This document shows, piece after piece, positions 8,140 through 17,644 of a stretch of 64,000 nucleotides of DNA; the first letter of the stretch is position 1; each line of letters begins with the position of its first letter. The notes below the pieces were generated by a model. That model had not been told where the DNA came from. It ran no database searches and saw only the letters and a program-made list of their open reading frames with translations. The translations under genes and the position numbers were made by a program. The DNA comes from DTKD01 sp050948905 (GTDB lineage Bacteria; Armatimonadota; UBA5829), in the NCBI GenBank assembly GCA_050948905.1, contig JBMNES010000001.1, positions 2,542,001 to 2,606,000 on the forward strand. Direction: 5' to 3'.

Positions 8140-10296
8140 CTATTTCCGCTCGAATCTGACCGATTTACAGACAAGCCAATCGATCTTATAGATATTATCC
8201 GCCAGCTTCTCTATCCCGCGTTTGGGATTGGAGTCATTGTCGAAGGCGTACCATTCGCCCTTCGGCAGCCGTATCACCGCAGGTTCATCTGAGCGTGTTT
8301 CGTTGTCGATTACGATCGCTTTCTTCGACGCATGAATGCTAAGCACGGATTCGTGGAACCTAATGCGATTGATTTTTAGATCTGGCCAATCCGAAGGCAG
8401 CCTGGGGTCGACTATAAACCCATCAGACAGAGGCGTGAAACCCATAAACCCGTCGATCATCACCTGCGGCACCAGCACACTTTCAACAAACTCCTTGTCC
8501 AGGCCCAGTCCGCCAGCGGTTCCCCCACCCTGCAACGAGCCTTCACGGGATCCGTCGTAGTATTTCCTGTAACCACCCGCGGCCTGCACCTCGCCGAACC
8601 ATTTTATAATCTCAGCCAGCCTGGCAGCGGCATTGTCTGGCCCGGCCACAGCGAGCCGAGCCATCAGATCGTGATATGAAAAACCGAGCACTGCGCCGCC
8701 GTCCTGCACCTGGCCTCCCCACGGAATCGACTCCGGGGCGCTCCACGACCAAACATAGTGCTCAATATTGCGCTTTGTAGTAGAGCGCGGAGCGAACCGC
8801 CAGTGGTATATATCCGCGCCAGTTGAGGTATCTCCATCAACAATCCGCTTGCCGTCCAGCCAGCTCAATATAGACTTTGCGTGGTCTGCAGAGGCCAAAT
8901 CGTAATAGATGGACTCGGTGTTGATAAATGTCATACCGTAGTCGTGTATTTTGCCGTCCATATCGATGCTAGGAACAAATCGCCCCGTCGCCGGGTTCCA
9001 GAAGAGCTTATTGGCTGTCTCCTTAACCTCTGCAGCGTGTTGCCTCAGCATTTCAGGGTCGAATGCGGATTCGCTGATCGGAATATTCCACTCCGGGTTG
9101 TCGCGAACGGCCTGTTCGATTCTAGCCAGGCATTGAAGAGATTCGTAATATAGCAAAGTAGCGTAGAAGTCCTTTGCCCCGAACGGGACCAAATCCCAGT
9201 AATTGTCGCCGACTCCGTGGCCCCACAGAATCTGCTTGTTGCCGTCTTTGTCATATTCCAGGCCGCTGCGGCCGTCGTGTCCGACCCAGGTGTTGTAGAT
9301 ATATTTACGGTTCAGAGCATCGAACTCGCTCATAGTGAAGCGCATAGCGGTTCGCATGCGATTTATGTTGCGACGCAGGAAGTTTATATCTCGTGTCCAT
9401 TCAAAACATTTGGTGCATCCGCGAATGAAGCACTGGCCGTTTATGTCGTGACGTGTGTCGTGCTGCACAAAAAGCGCCTGTATTGTCACTTTGGCGCCGG
9501 GTGTAGCGTTTCGGAATCCAATGCGAAAACGAGTTAGATCGCCTTTCCATTCCGGATGTTTATATAGCGGGATCGGATCGTAGACTATGGTCTCGCTCTC
9601 AACAGGCTCAAAGTAAAATCGTCTTTCGGAGCTGAATCGGGGGTTTTCGGTCGTGGTCCACTCTATATATGGCTGGGCATCTCCCAACCCCTGTGCTCTC
9701 CATCTGAGCTGCAAGAACGGCGCGTTCAGCATATTAATGGTTTTGGCCGGGGCTGTGATAGTCGCGTTTGGCTCAGTGAGTGTGACGTTCCATCCATATT
9801 CGTCGATTCCCAAATCATCGGCGCCGGACAATCTCCAGTCGTCCTGTTTGCTCAAATTGTCCAGTCGCCACGGCGGTCCCACAGTGTCTTTGAACGAAAA
9901 GTGCCAGCCGACGCTGTCTTTGCACTGGTTCCAAAACGGGAAAGGCCAGCCGTTCGGGTGGGCTATTGATGCGTGTTGATGAACGGATACATAACCATCT
10001 TTGTCGATGTGTCTGTTACTCAGCACGTTCTTCCAGGCAGAGCGGCGATTTTGCGAGAAGCCCGTGGAATCTAAGGCAGGCCACAGGCTGGGCGAGACCA
10101 TCCACTGATCCCAAAGCGTGGCCATTGGGGCATTTCGATCCATATGCAGCCAGAACAGTTCTCGCAGGGTGTTCATCTCTGCTTCGTGACCAGGCACGAT
10201 GAACGTAGGAAAGTCTTCAGGAATGCTCATAGGTTCTGCTCCTGTGTTTGTAATCCCAAGAATCAACAAAACGGTTATGTAGATAATAATGCGCAT
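8140..10296 (-). CDS. Secreted six-hairpin (alpha/alpha)6 glycosidase-like protein
   Basis: About 718 residues with a signal peptide (hydrophobic IIIYITVLLILG, cleavage near residue 20). The C-terminal half resembles the (alpha/alpha)6 barrel of GH63/GH37/GH78-like enzymes: NKLFWNPATGRFVPS, a WSWSAPESIPWGGQVQDGG segment with acidic candidates, YYDGSREGSLQGGG, and a final beta region ending near WLVCKSVRFERK. The substrate cannot be told from sequence. ATG 10296 is preferred over the TTG four codons upstream because of the GAGAG just before it. The gene converges with the PLD lipoprotein gene, 9 bases apart. Confidence 0.65.
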   Translation of the reverse strand: MRIIIYITVLLILGITNTGAEPMSIPEDFPTFIVPGHEAEMNTLRELFWLHMDRNAPMATLWDQWMVSPSLWPALDSTGFSQNRRSAWKNVLSNRHIDKDGYVSVHQHASIAHPNGWPFPFWNQCKDSVGWHFSFKDTVGPPWRLDNLSKQDDWRLSGADDLGIDEYGWNVTLTEPNATITAPAKTINMLNAPFLQLRWRAQGLGDAQPYIEWTTTENPRFSSERRFYFEPVESETIVYDPIPLYKHPEWKGDLTRFRIGFRNATPGAKVTIQALFVQHDTRHDINGQCFIRGCTKCFEWTRDINFLRRNINRMRTAMRFTMSEFDALNRKYIYNTWVGHDGRSGLEYDKDGNKQILWGHGVGDNYWDLVPFGAKDFYATLLYYESLQCLARIEQAVRDNPEWNIPISESAFDPEMLRQHAAEVKETANKLFWNPATGRFVPSIDMDGKIHDYGMTFINTESIYYDLASADHAKSILSWLDGKRIVDGDTSTGADIYHWRFAPRSTTKRNIEHYVWSWSAPESIPWGGQVQDGGAVLGFSYHDLMARLAVAGPDNAAARLAEIIKWFGEVQAAGGYRKYYDGSREGSLQGGGTAGGLGLDKEFVESVLVPQVMIDGFMGFTPLSDGFIVDPRLPSDWPDLKINRIRFHESVLSIHASKKAIVIDNETRSDEPAVIRLPKGEWYAFDNDSNPKRGIEKLADNIYKIDWLVCKSVRFERK

Positions 10297-10482
10297 ATCA
10301 ACTCTCAAGTTATTATATTTGCAGGTAAGGCTCGCTTGGTAAAGTTCCTGTAAGCCTACTCCTCTTTTCCCCGCTTCTGTTTATCATCAGCCATTTCCTT
10401 CCTTGCAAGGGAAGGGATAGAGGCGCAAGAAAGAGAATTCAATAAATAAGTTTGGAGTAATGAATATGCGGAGTTATGCGCG

Positions 10483-11517
10483 ATGATTGGATGGGTGTTG
10501 ATGACTTTGATGCTAAACTCATTTACGGCGACACAGCATGCGCCTCAGACGTTGTCGATTAAGGGTGAAAGTCTGGTGCTGGCAGGCACCAAACCGGGCA
10601 ATCTTATGTTTTCAGATATTGTTGCCGGCAGTGTCGTGGTCAGGAGCACTTACATACCTGGCGAGGATACAATCGTCTATGAGCACGGCCGGGATTATGT
10701 CGTCGACTATGCTCGCGGCACTATCGCTCGATCACCAGCATCGCGCATGCCTGATTTCAGCAATAATGTGCTGTACGGTCAGAAAAACTTCGATCATAGC
10801 AAATTTCCTTCTTTCAGCAATCACCAACACTTTGTATGGGTGGATTATAAAACCAAAGCCGGAAAGCCACTTGCTACACCGACCAATCAGGCGGCTGCTC
10901 TCGCTAAGGCACGCAAGAAACTGGAGAGCGGGGGGCCATTTAAACTTATAGCCTTCGGAGACAGCATATCGACAGCCTGTGAGATTTCCAGCGAGGATTT
11001 GGCGTTTCAGAATCTCTATGCAGAATCTCTGAGAAAACGATTCCCGAAGGCGCAGATCACTGTAGAAATGGGCGCGACTGGTGGGGATACCACGCAAAAT
11101 GGACTCGATAGAATACAGGAGAAAGTGTTGACTCGGAACCCCGATCTGGTGCTTGTGGGGTTTGGTATGAACGATCATAACGTCGCGCCGTTCGGGATCA
11201 CCACGGACCAATTTGAGGCCAATCTGCGCAAAATAGTCTCACTGATCAAGAGTAAAACGGATGCCGATGTGTTAGTGCTGTCGACTTTCCCTCCAAATCC
11301 GGACTGGGCGTTCGGATCACATCAGATGGATAAGTATGCCAAAATAACTCAGAAGGTGGCAGCCGAGCTTAACGTAGCGTATGCTGACGTCTATTCGGTG
11401 TGGTTAAACGTGCTGGCTAGAAAAGATCCATCCAGTTTGCTGGGCAACAACATAAATCACCCGAACAATTTCGGTCATTGGTTGTATTTCCAGGCGCTGG
11501 AAGCTGTCGAGTTTTGA
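10483..11517 (+). CDS. Secreted SGNH/GDSL-family hydrolase
   Basis: A 344-residue protein with a short N-terminal hydrophobic segment. Residues about 20-140 form an N-terminal beta-rich region; the SGNH hydrolase follows. Block I is LIAFGDSIS (about 157-165, Ser nucleophile), an ATGGDTTQNG segment carries the block II Gly, VGFGMNDHN (about 225-233) carries the block III Asn, and HPNNFGHW near the C-terminus carries the block V His. Such enzymes are esterases, often acting on acetylated glycans. The setting among glycan-active proteins fits, but the substrate is unknown. The start ATG 10483 has GGAG 9 bases upstream. Confidence 0.85.
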   Translation: MIGWVLMTLMLNSFTATQHAPQTLSIKGESLVLAGTKPGNLMFSDIVAGSVVVRSTYIPGEDTIVYEHGRDYVVDYARGTIARSPASRMPDFSNNVLYGQKNFDHSKFPSFSNHQHFVWVDYKTKAGKPLATPTNQAAALAKARKKLESGGPFKLIAFGDSISTACEISSEDLAFQNLYAESLRKRFPKAQITVEMGATGGDTTQNGLDRIQEKVLTRNPDLVLVGFGMNDHNVAPFGITTDQFEANLRKIVSLIKSKTDADVLVLSTFPPNPDWAFGSHQMDKYAKITQKVAAELNVAYADVYSVWLNVLARKDPSSLLGNNINHPNNFGHWLYFQALEAVEF

Positions 11518-11603
11518 ACGTATCCTCCACCTTTCGTGTTTGAGCATGCGCGCCGATAATGGTATGATTCAATTGTATCTGAAACTCGCCCAGGCGGAGA
11601 AAA

Positions 11604-12728
11604 TTGTCGACCACTGATAAGTTCGAGACTATAGTATTTCAGCAGAAAAAAGTCCACAAAATGTGGATCAGTGAGCTAACAAAGCTGGGACACCCACCAT
11701 CGCGCACTGCCACAGCTCTCGTTTGGGAACTGTTGCTGGGATACTCCGACGCGTTGCGGGAGTTCGACAGCGCACGAGAAGATATCTATAAAACAGCCTA
11801 TGAACTCGCCGGTTTGATATTAGCTCAGTACGACGAATCGACTCTGATAGATCTTTACCGTGATAGCCTTCTGGATGTGATCATCGACACCGGCCACACC
11901 GACGAATCCTGCCAGTGTCATGTGATTGTACGTTTTGCTAACATTATCTCCTCTGCTTTCAGCGACGCGCGGGCCGATGTTCTGAAGAAAACTATCCGTC
12001 ACAGAAGGGCGGAAAATCTCTCCCAGGAACTGCGGGTGGCCAAATCGATCCAACGCTACCTGCTGCCCAAGGTTATTCCTGACATTCCGGGCTTTGAGTT
12101 TGCCGGCAGGCTGGTTCCGGCCCAAGAGGTTGGCGGGGACTACTGGAGCGTAAAATACTGGAAAGATGACGGGGTAGTTACGCTAAAACTCGCCGATATA
12201 AGTGGTCACGGAATCGCGGCGGCTACATTGGTTGCTGCTGTAAAGTTTATTTCAGGGGGATACTATAAGGGGGCTGCAAACCCCGCCGAGGTGATGTATC
12301 AGACTAACCGAGTGCTGGCAAAAGAGACGCCTTATGACGTGCTGGTGTCGATGGCATACGGTTGGCTGTGGCCTGAGACCAAAAAGTTGACGATTGTTAA
12401 TGCTGGGCATGAACCTGCATTTATGTGCCGCGAAGATTTGTGCATAGATTTCTACCCGACAGGGCCTGTATTGGGAATATCTGAGACCGAATATGGGGAA
12501 ACAGAGGTACAGCTTCAGAAAGACGACGTTATCTTCTTTGGTTCTGACGGGCTTACCGAGGCGGGAGTAACTGAGCAATTTGGCCTGTTGCGGCTCAAGG
12601 AACTTGTGATTGCCAACTCACACTTGAGCGCTGATGGATTAGCTGATAAGGTAATTCGTACGATATCGGAATATGCCGGGCAGCCTCATGACGACATGTC
12701 ACTGGTTGTAGTGAGGGTGACGGCGTGA
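11604..12728 (+). CDS. SpoIIE/RsbU-type PP2C serine phosphatase
   Basis: A 374-residue cytoplasmic protein. Residues 1-130 are helical and resemble the RsbU N-terminal region. A coiled linker with LSQELRVAKSIQRYLLPK (about 137-154) precedes the PP2C-like SpoIIE domain, which has metal-binding motifs VGGDYWSV, LADISGHGIAAA, INAGHEPA-like VNAGHEPA, FFGSDGLTEA and QPHDDMSLVVV. Such phosphatases dephosphorylate anti-anti-sigma factors in partner-switching stress signalling. No kinase or antagonist is adjacent. The start is TTG 11604 with GGCGGAG upstream. The next gene begins 15 bases after the stop, so the two probably form an operon. Confidence 0.9.
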   Translation: MSTTDKFETIVFQQKKVHKMWISELTKLGHPPSRTATALVWELLLGYSDALREFDSAREDIYKTAYELAGLILAQYDESTLIDLYRDSLLDVIIDTGHTDESCQCHVIVRFANIISSAFSDARADVLKKTIRHRRAENLSQELRVAKSIQRYLLPKVIPDIPGFEFAGRLVPAQEVGGDYWSVKYWKDDGVVTLKLADISGHGIAAATLVAAVKFISGGYYKGAANPAEVMYQTNRVLAKETPYDVLVSMAYGWLWPETKKLTIVNAGHEPAFMCREDLCIDFYPTGPVLGISETEYGETEVQLQKDDVIFFGSDGLTEAGVTEQFGLLRLKELVIANSHLSADGLADKVIRTISEYAGQPHDDMSLVVVRVTA

Positions 12729-12743
12729 TAGTCGAGGTTTGAC

Positions 12744-13685
12744 GTGCCGCGGTGGATGCGATTATTTATTTCTTGCTTAGTAATATTGGTCATCTTGCTG
12801 GGAGCGTCTCACGCGACTGTTTTGAAGGCCACAAAGAAGACCCCCTACTTCATCGTCCATTATGACCCCGCTGACCCGTATCTCGCAGAATCCGCAACGG
12901 AAGCTGCCACGGACGAATTAAAACGAATCGCTCAGGACCTGGGTTATAAACTGGAGAGAGATCGTCCGATTCCTCTTATGGTATATCGCACCCACTATTC
13001 TTTCACTCAGGAAGGTGGACACAGGGATCGATATGTGGTCGGAACGGCTCGCACTGGTGACGAACGGATCTCGGTAGATGCAAGCGGCGCTTTCGTGGCG
13101 ATGAAGACGGTAATGGCACATGAGATCACTCACGCAGTCATATTTCGCATATTAAAGGATAAGTCAAACGCTTTACCGCTGTGGGTTAACGAAGGCTTGG
13201 CAAAATATGAATCGGAGCCTTATCCTGACGCCGACAACGCGTTAGTGGCCGATGCCGCCGCTGATGGGGCTTTGATACCACTGGCGGATCTGCACAGTTT
13301 TTTTCCTGACAAACGCACGGACTTGGCTTATGCGCAGTCCGCCTCGGCCGTTCGATTTATGGTAAAACACCACGGCAAATCGGCGCCTAAAATACTCCTC
13401 GCGGAGCTGGCCGAGTCAGGCTCGTTTGATAAAGCACTTCACGCAGCTACTGGCAAGATCGAAAAAGAGTTTACTGCGGAGTGGGTCGACAGCATTGACA
13501 AAAGATATCGATTGTTGCGCGCGTGGAGGATAGTAAGTGCATTTGGCGGTTCAATTATGGCCTTTCTCGCGATACTTGCATTTGCAATCAGGCGAAGGAG
13601 AATGGCACAGGCAGCGCGTGAGTGGGAATGGGAAGAATTTGATGACTCAATGAGCCGACAGCTCAGGGACTGGCCGCACAGATAG
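12744..13685 (+). CDS. Membrane-anchored peptidase-MA-like metalloprotease
   Basis: A 313-residue protein with an N-terminal signal (FISCLVILVILLGASHA). The gluzincin active-site motif is HEITH (about residues 128-132), with WVNEGLAKYES about 20 residues later supplying the third ligand Glu, as in the peptidase_MA family. One transmembrane helix near the C-terminus (SAFGGSIMAFLAILAFAI) leaves a basic and acidic cytoplasmic tail, so the catalytic domain faces outside the inner membrane. The start is GTG 12744 with GAGG upstream. It is paired with the SpoIIE phosphatase gene. The substrate is unknown. Confidence 0.82.
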   Translation: MPRWMRLFISCLVILVILLGASHATVLKATKKTPYFIVHYDPADPYLAESATEAATDELKRIAQDLGYKLERDRPIPLMVYRTHYSFTQEGGHRDRYVVGTARTGDERISVDASGAFVAMKTVMAHEITHAVIFRILKDKSNALPLWVNEGLAKYESEPYPDADNALVADAAADGALIPLADLHSFFPDKRTDLAYAQSASAVRFMVKHHGKSAPKILLAELAESGSFDKALHAATGKIEKEFTAEWVDSIDKRYRLLRAWRIVSAFGGSIMAFLAILAFAIRRRRMAQAAREWEWEEFDDSMSRQLRDWPHR

Positions 13686-13865
13686 GCCGGCTGCTGCTCC
13701 CTACTACCCATCGTTTATCGCCTCGTTTCGGTCTTTACTCCACTTTCCAATCCTCTGTGCAACGACGGAAATACTCGTTGCACAATTGCACTGGCAGCCA
13801 GCTTGAAGGTGTGTTACAATTGCCTTGCTTCACAAATCTGGTCGCCACCTGTTGGAGGTAGTGTT

Positions 13866-15203
13866 ATGTCTGAGTTGGCGTTGTTTGGCGGGCCGAAGGC
13901 AGTAGACAAAGACCCTGCTGATCTTTTTACCTGGCCAATAATTACGGATGAAGACGAGCAGGCCGTGCTGGAAGTCCTGCGGCGCGGTGGAATGTCTGGC
14001 ACTGACGTCACTTTGCAGTTTGAAAAAGAATACGCAGAGTGGCAGGGCAGCAAATATGCCATAGGCACGTGTAACGGAACGGCCGCGCTGCATTCGGCTT
14101 TGTATGGGTGCAAGGTAGGCGTTGGTGACGAGATAATATGCCCCAGCGTGACCTATTGGGCCTCTGCATTGCCGGTGTTTTCTCTGGGCGCGACTGTTGT
14201 CTTCTGCGAGTCCGACCCGGTGACACTGTGTATCGACCCCAATGACATTGAGCACAGGATCACTGATCGCACGAAGGCGATAATGGTTGTACATTATCTC
14301 GGCCATCCGTGCGATATGGATCCTATTATGGAAATCGCACGCAAACATAACCTCAAAGTTATCGAGGACGTTTCCCATGCACAGGGCGCTTTGTATAAGG
14401 GTCGATTAGTCGGCGCGATAGGCGATGTCGGGGCGATGAGCTGTATGTCCGGCAAGTCCTTTGCCATTGGAGAAGCTGGTATTCTCGTCACTAACGACCA
14501 GGAAATCTACGAAAGAGCATCGGTGTTCGGTCTGTACGAACGATTCAACGATTCTATTCAATCCCCGGATTTGATTCCATTCAGAGGGCTGCCGATGGGG
14601 GGTTATAAATATCGCATGCACCAGCTAAGCTCTGCAGTCGGACGCGTGCAGCTCAAGTATTATAACGAGCGGATGGCGGAAATCCAGAAGTCTATGAACT
14701 ACTTCTGGGACTTGCTGGAGGGCGTGCCCGGTGTTAAGGCGCACCGGCCAGCGAAGGATTCTGGCTCCACTATGGGCGGATGGTATGCTGCTCACGGTTT
14801 GTATGCTCCTGAGGAATTGGAAGGGCTTTCGGTGACGAGGTTCTGCCAGGCGGTGACTGCAGAGGGCTGCGGGATTAGTCCGGGCTGCAATTCGGCCCTG
14901 CACCTTCATCCATTGCTTAACTTCGCCGATATCTACGGCCACGGCAAGCCGACTAGAATAGCCAACTCCGATCGCGATCTCAGGCAGCCTGAAGGCAGTC
15001 TACCGGTTGCAGAGAGCATCGGCAAGCACGTCTACAGCATTCCGTGGTTTAAGCACTACAAGCCTGAGTTGATCGAGCAATATGCAAACGCATTCAAGAA
15101 GGCGTCTGCTAATTACAAAGAGTTGCTGGCAGATGACCCTGGCGACGCCCCGAGACTGGGCGGTTGGCACTTCTTTCAGCACACGTGGCCTGGGACAAAG
15201 TAA
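13866..15203 (+). CDS. DegT/DnrJ/EryC1/StrS-family PLP-dependent aminotransferase
   Basis: A 445-residue protein. The fold-type I aminotransferase pattern is clear: GTCNGTAALHSAL (cofactor phosphate cup), VVHYLGHPCDMDPI, VIEDVSHAQGA (Asp pairing with the PLP nitrogen) and SCMSGKSFAIGEAG with the Schiff-base Lys. Family members transaminate keto-sugars or similar cyclic ketones (AHBA synthase, sugar aminotransferases). ATG 13866 is chosen over an upstream in-frame start because GGAGG lies 9 bases before it. It is followed at 21 bases by a secreted glycan-active protein gene, so it may act in catabolism or modification of a sugar; that is inference. Confidence 0.85.
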   Translation: MSELALFGGPKAVDKDPADLFTWPIITDEDEQAVLEVLRRGGMSGTDVTLQFEKEYAEWQGSKYAIGTCNGTAALHSALYGCKVGVGDEIICPSVTYWASALPVFSLGATVVFCESDPVTLCIDPNDIEHRITDRTKAIMVVHYLGHPCDMDPIMEIARKHNLKVIEDVSHAQGALYKGRLVGAIGDVGAMSCMSGKSFAIGEAGILVTNDQEIYERASVFGLYERFNDSIQSPDLIPFRGLPMGGYKYRMHQLSSAVGRVQLKYYNERMAEIQKSMNYFWDLLEGVPGVKAHRPAKDSGSTMGGWYAAHGLYAPEELEGLSVTRFCQAVTAEGCGISPGCNSALHLHPLLNFADIYGHGKPTRIANSDRDLRQPEGSLPVAESIGKHVYSIPWFKHYKPELIEQYANAFKKASANYKELLADDPGDAPRLGGWHFFQHTWPGTK

Positions 15204-15224
15204 ATAAGTAGCAGGGAGAATGAT

Positions 15225-16433
15225 TTGAGAAATATAATACTCTTTATTATCTTGATCGGGCTGGCTGCCAACGTGGCGGCAGCTCAAGGCAAGGAGATGA
15301 GAATGCTGAATGCATCGGAATTTGCGATTCTTCCGTGGGGAAGCACCACAGGGGATCAATCCGTATACGATACAATTCGAGACTGCGGATTCAACCTGGC
15401 AGGATTTGTTACCGTTGACGAGTTGGACAAAGTCAATAAAGCTGGACTGCAGTGTTTGGTGAGGGATGCTTCGATTCACGCCGGCGATCCTCAAACACAG
15501 CTTAGCCAGGCCGAGATTGATGAGCGAGTGCAGGCAGTAGTCAAGCGAGTGGCTGGTAATCCGGCAGTGTATGGCTATTATCTGCGTGATGAACCAAACG
15601 CATCGGTTTTTCCCGGGCTTGGCAGATGGGCTGCTGCTGTGGAAAAGGCCGACCCAGGCAAGATGGCATACATCAACCTTTTTCCAAACTACGCATCCGC
15701 TGGAGCGCTTGGCACAGAGACTTACGACAAGCATCTGGAGGAATATGTGAAGCAGGTTAAGCCGAAATTCATTAGCTATGACCACTACGCGCTTATGGAT
15801 GATGGCAGCTTGCGGGGCAGCTACTTCCAGAATCTTGAATCAATTAGGGCGGCGGCTCTCAAGAATAATATACCATTCTGGAACATCGTGCTCTCCAACG
15901 CACACTTCAACTATGCGGAGCCTTCACCGGCTGGCTTTAGGTTCCAGTTATACACGACTCTGGCTTATGGAGCGAAAGGGATCAGCTATTTCACTTACTT
16001 CGCTCCTCACGTTGGCAACTACCGACTAGCGCCGATTGATCAGTTTGGGCACAAAACCCCAACCTGGGATATGCTCAGAGAGGTTAATCTGCAGTTGCAT
16101 AAACTGGGGCCAGTCTATATCACCCTGAAGAGCGTCAACGTCTTCCATCATCCGGTGGTGCCGGACGGATGCCGCGGAATTGAGTCCAGCAAATTCATCG
16201 AATCGGTGACAGGGCCGAGTATGCTGGTCGGGGAGTTCGTGGACCCGGACGGGCAGCCGTATGCGATGATTGTAAATACCTCACTGCACAACTCCACACC
16301 ATTCCAGGTGAAGTTCAAGGAAGAAGGCACAATCTATCGTGTAAGCCCATACACCGGACAGACGGCGCTGTGGCATGGGGAAGATTGCTGGCTGGCAGCA
16401 GGACAGGGAATGCTGCTGTGTCTTAAGAAATAA
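15225..16433 (+). CDS. Secreted TIM-barrel glycoside-hydrolase-like protein
   Basis: A 402-residue protein with a signal peptide (IILFIILIGLAANVAAAQG). The mature part reads as a (beta/alpha)8 glycosidase-like domain: ILPWGSTTGD, CGFNLAGFVT, VYGYYLRDEPNA (a candidate acidic residue at the end of a central strand), AYINLFPNYAS, FISYDHYAL and AYGAKGISYFTYFAP, then a small C-terminal beta domain. It resembles GH42-like or DUF4091-like proteins common in Planctomycetota and Armatimonadota. No precise activity can be assigned. The start is TTG 15225 with GGGAG upstream. It is probably in an operon with the aminotransferase gene. Confidence 0.65.
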   Translation: MRNIILFIILIGLAANVAAAQGKEMRMLNASEFAILPWGSTTGDQSVYDTIRDCGFNLAGFVTVDELDKVNKAGLQCLVRDASIHAGDPQTQLSQAEIDERVQAVVKRVAGNPAVYGYYLRDEPNASVFPGLGRWAAAVEKADPGKMAYINLFPNYASAGALGTETYDKHLEEYVKQVKPKFISYDHYALMDDGSLRGSYFQNLESIRAAALKNNIPFWNIVLSNAHFNYAEPSPAGFRFQLYTTLAYGAKGISYFTYFAPHVGNYRLAPIDQFGHKTPTWDMLREVNLQLHKLGPVYITLKSVNVFHHPVVPDGCRGIESSKFIESVTGPSMLVGEFVDPDGQPYAMIVNTSLHNSTPFQVKFKEEGTIYRVSPYTGQTALWHGEDCWLAAGQGMLLCLKK

Positions 16434-16447
16434 ATTGAGATGCAATT

Positions 16448-16483
16448 CTGGGTGACGGTGTCAAACTCGTCACCCAGATTTTT
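16448..16483 (+). terminator. Rho-independent terminator between convergent genes
   Basis: A 10-bp perfect stem CTGGGTGACG/CGTCACCCAG (16448-16457 with 16468-16477), a 10-base loop and ATTTTT directly after it. It ends the plus-strand operon. Its 3' tail overlaps the stop codon of the convergent minus-strand gene. Confidence 0.85.
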
Positions 16484-17636
16484 ACCGTCTACCGAAATTG
16501 CGAATATCAGGCGCCAAATCATCCGCGTACTTATCCAGAGCCTCCCAGGTAAAGAATACCAGGCCTTCAGCCCCACAGTCGCCTGCCATTTTAATTTGTT
16601 TTCTCACCTCTTCGGCTGTCTTGAGCTCGCCGTGGCTGGTCTTGACGCCGATTGTGAGATAGAAAGGAAACCCCTTGGCAACAGCTGCTCTATTGGCGCG
16701 CGCTGCGTCAAGAAAGACTTGATCGTCATAACGATAGGCTGAGATATTGATCCAGTCGAGCCAACCCGATTTGATCCACGTCTTCCAATCCTGGCAGACC
16801 TCGAAATTGCCTGTGTAGGTCTGATAACCCCAGACATAGCTGGAAATGGGCAGACCTGGTTTGGCTTTGTCGACCGTTGATTTGATCTCGCGCATCAGTG
16901 TATTGATCTGCTCGGTGCGTAGTTGTTTCCAGGCTGGCCATACTTCATGGGCACGCGGGTCGTTAGGCTTCGCTGCTTCACCAGCTTTTCCGCCCTCTGT
17001 ACCCAGCTTTACGCTCGTTGAACTTACTACATCAGCAAGATCGACGTTGTATCGCTTTAATAGTGCAGCCCTGCCGGATTCCGTGTAGCCGACTTTGTTA
17101 GGACAGCGCAGATAATCCAGGCTCAAACCGTCCAAGTCGTGCTTGCTTACGAGTTCTTCTACCAAAGAGCATAAATACTTTCTGGCGTCGACGTTGCCCG
17201 GGTCAATATATCCCCGCTTTGCGCCATCGTAATACCACGCCCAGGAAGTATTTTTGTTGAGCACGCTGTCCAGGCGGTTCTCCCCACCCTCTGAGCAGAC
17301 ACACAGCCACGGGTAGACCTTAAGTCCTTGGGCATGAGCATACTTGATTATCCTGCTTAGATATTCCGCATCTCCGATTTGATCCTCAGGTGCGATGCTG
17401 CTGTCCCAGTTCACCGCACCACTGGTATTTTTTGCCAGAGGAATAATAAAGTCGATACCCGTGGCTTTGATTCGCTTCAACGCAGAGCTGAGTTTGTACG
17501 GTGACTTCATCTCCGTATTTCTATCGAATCGCACATAGACGCCAATACGCCCCGGCGCCTTAGCAGCCATTGCGACTGTAGAAAAAGCGATTAGAAGTAA
17601 CAATGAACAAGCTATTGTTCGCAAGAAATCAGCCAC
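16482..17636 (-). CDS. Secreted GHL10-like glycoside-hydrolase-family protein
   Basis: A 384-residue protein with a signal peptide (ACSLLLLIAFSTVAMAA). It matches the glycosyl-hydrolase-like 10 pattern: IGVYVRFDRN at the first strand, IKATGIDFIIPLAKN, AHAQGLKVYPWLCVCS, YIDPGNVDARKYLCSLVEELV, DLDGLSLDYLRCP, WLDWINISAYRYDD and a final FFTWEALDKY. Related proteins (YddW type) act on or bind peptidoglycan or other glycans; the substrate here is unknown. The start is GTG 17636, 8 bases after the DUF5107-type gene stop, so the two are co-transcribed. The terminal helix sits in a shared terminator. Confidence 0.75.
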   Translation of the reverse strand: MADFLRTIACSLLLLIAFSTVAMAAKAPGRIGVYVRFDRNTEMKSPYKLSSALKRIKATGIDFIIPLAKNTSGAVNWDSSIAPEDQIGDAEYLSRIIKYAHAQGLKVYPWLCVCSEGGENRLDSVLNKNTSWAWYYDGAKRGYIDPGNVDARKYLCSLVEELVSKHDLDGLSLDYLRCPNKVGYTESGRAALLKRYNVDLADVVSSTSVKLGTEGGKAGEAAKPNDPRAHEVWPAWKQLRTEQINTLMREIKSTVDKAKPGLPISSYVWGYQTYTGNFEVCQDWKTWIKSGWLDWINISAYRYDDQVFLDAARANRAAVAKGFPFYLTIGVKTSHGELKTAEEVRKQIKMAGDCGAEGLVFFTWEALDKYADDLAPDIRNFGRR

Positions 17637-17644
17637 CTTAATTA

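Noticed and set aside
15000..15785. Minus-strand frame of 261 codons over the aminotransferase/TIM-barrel junction
   Set aside because: It spans two real plus-strand genes with their own ribosome sites and has no domain.
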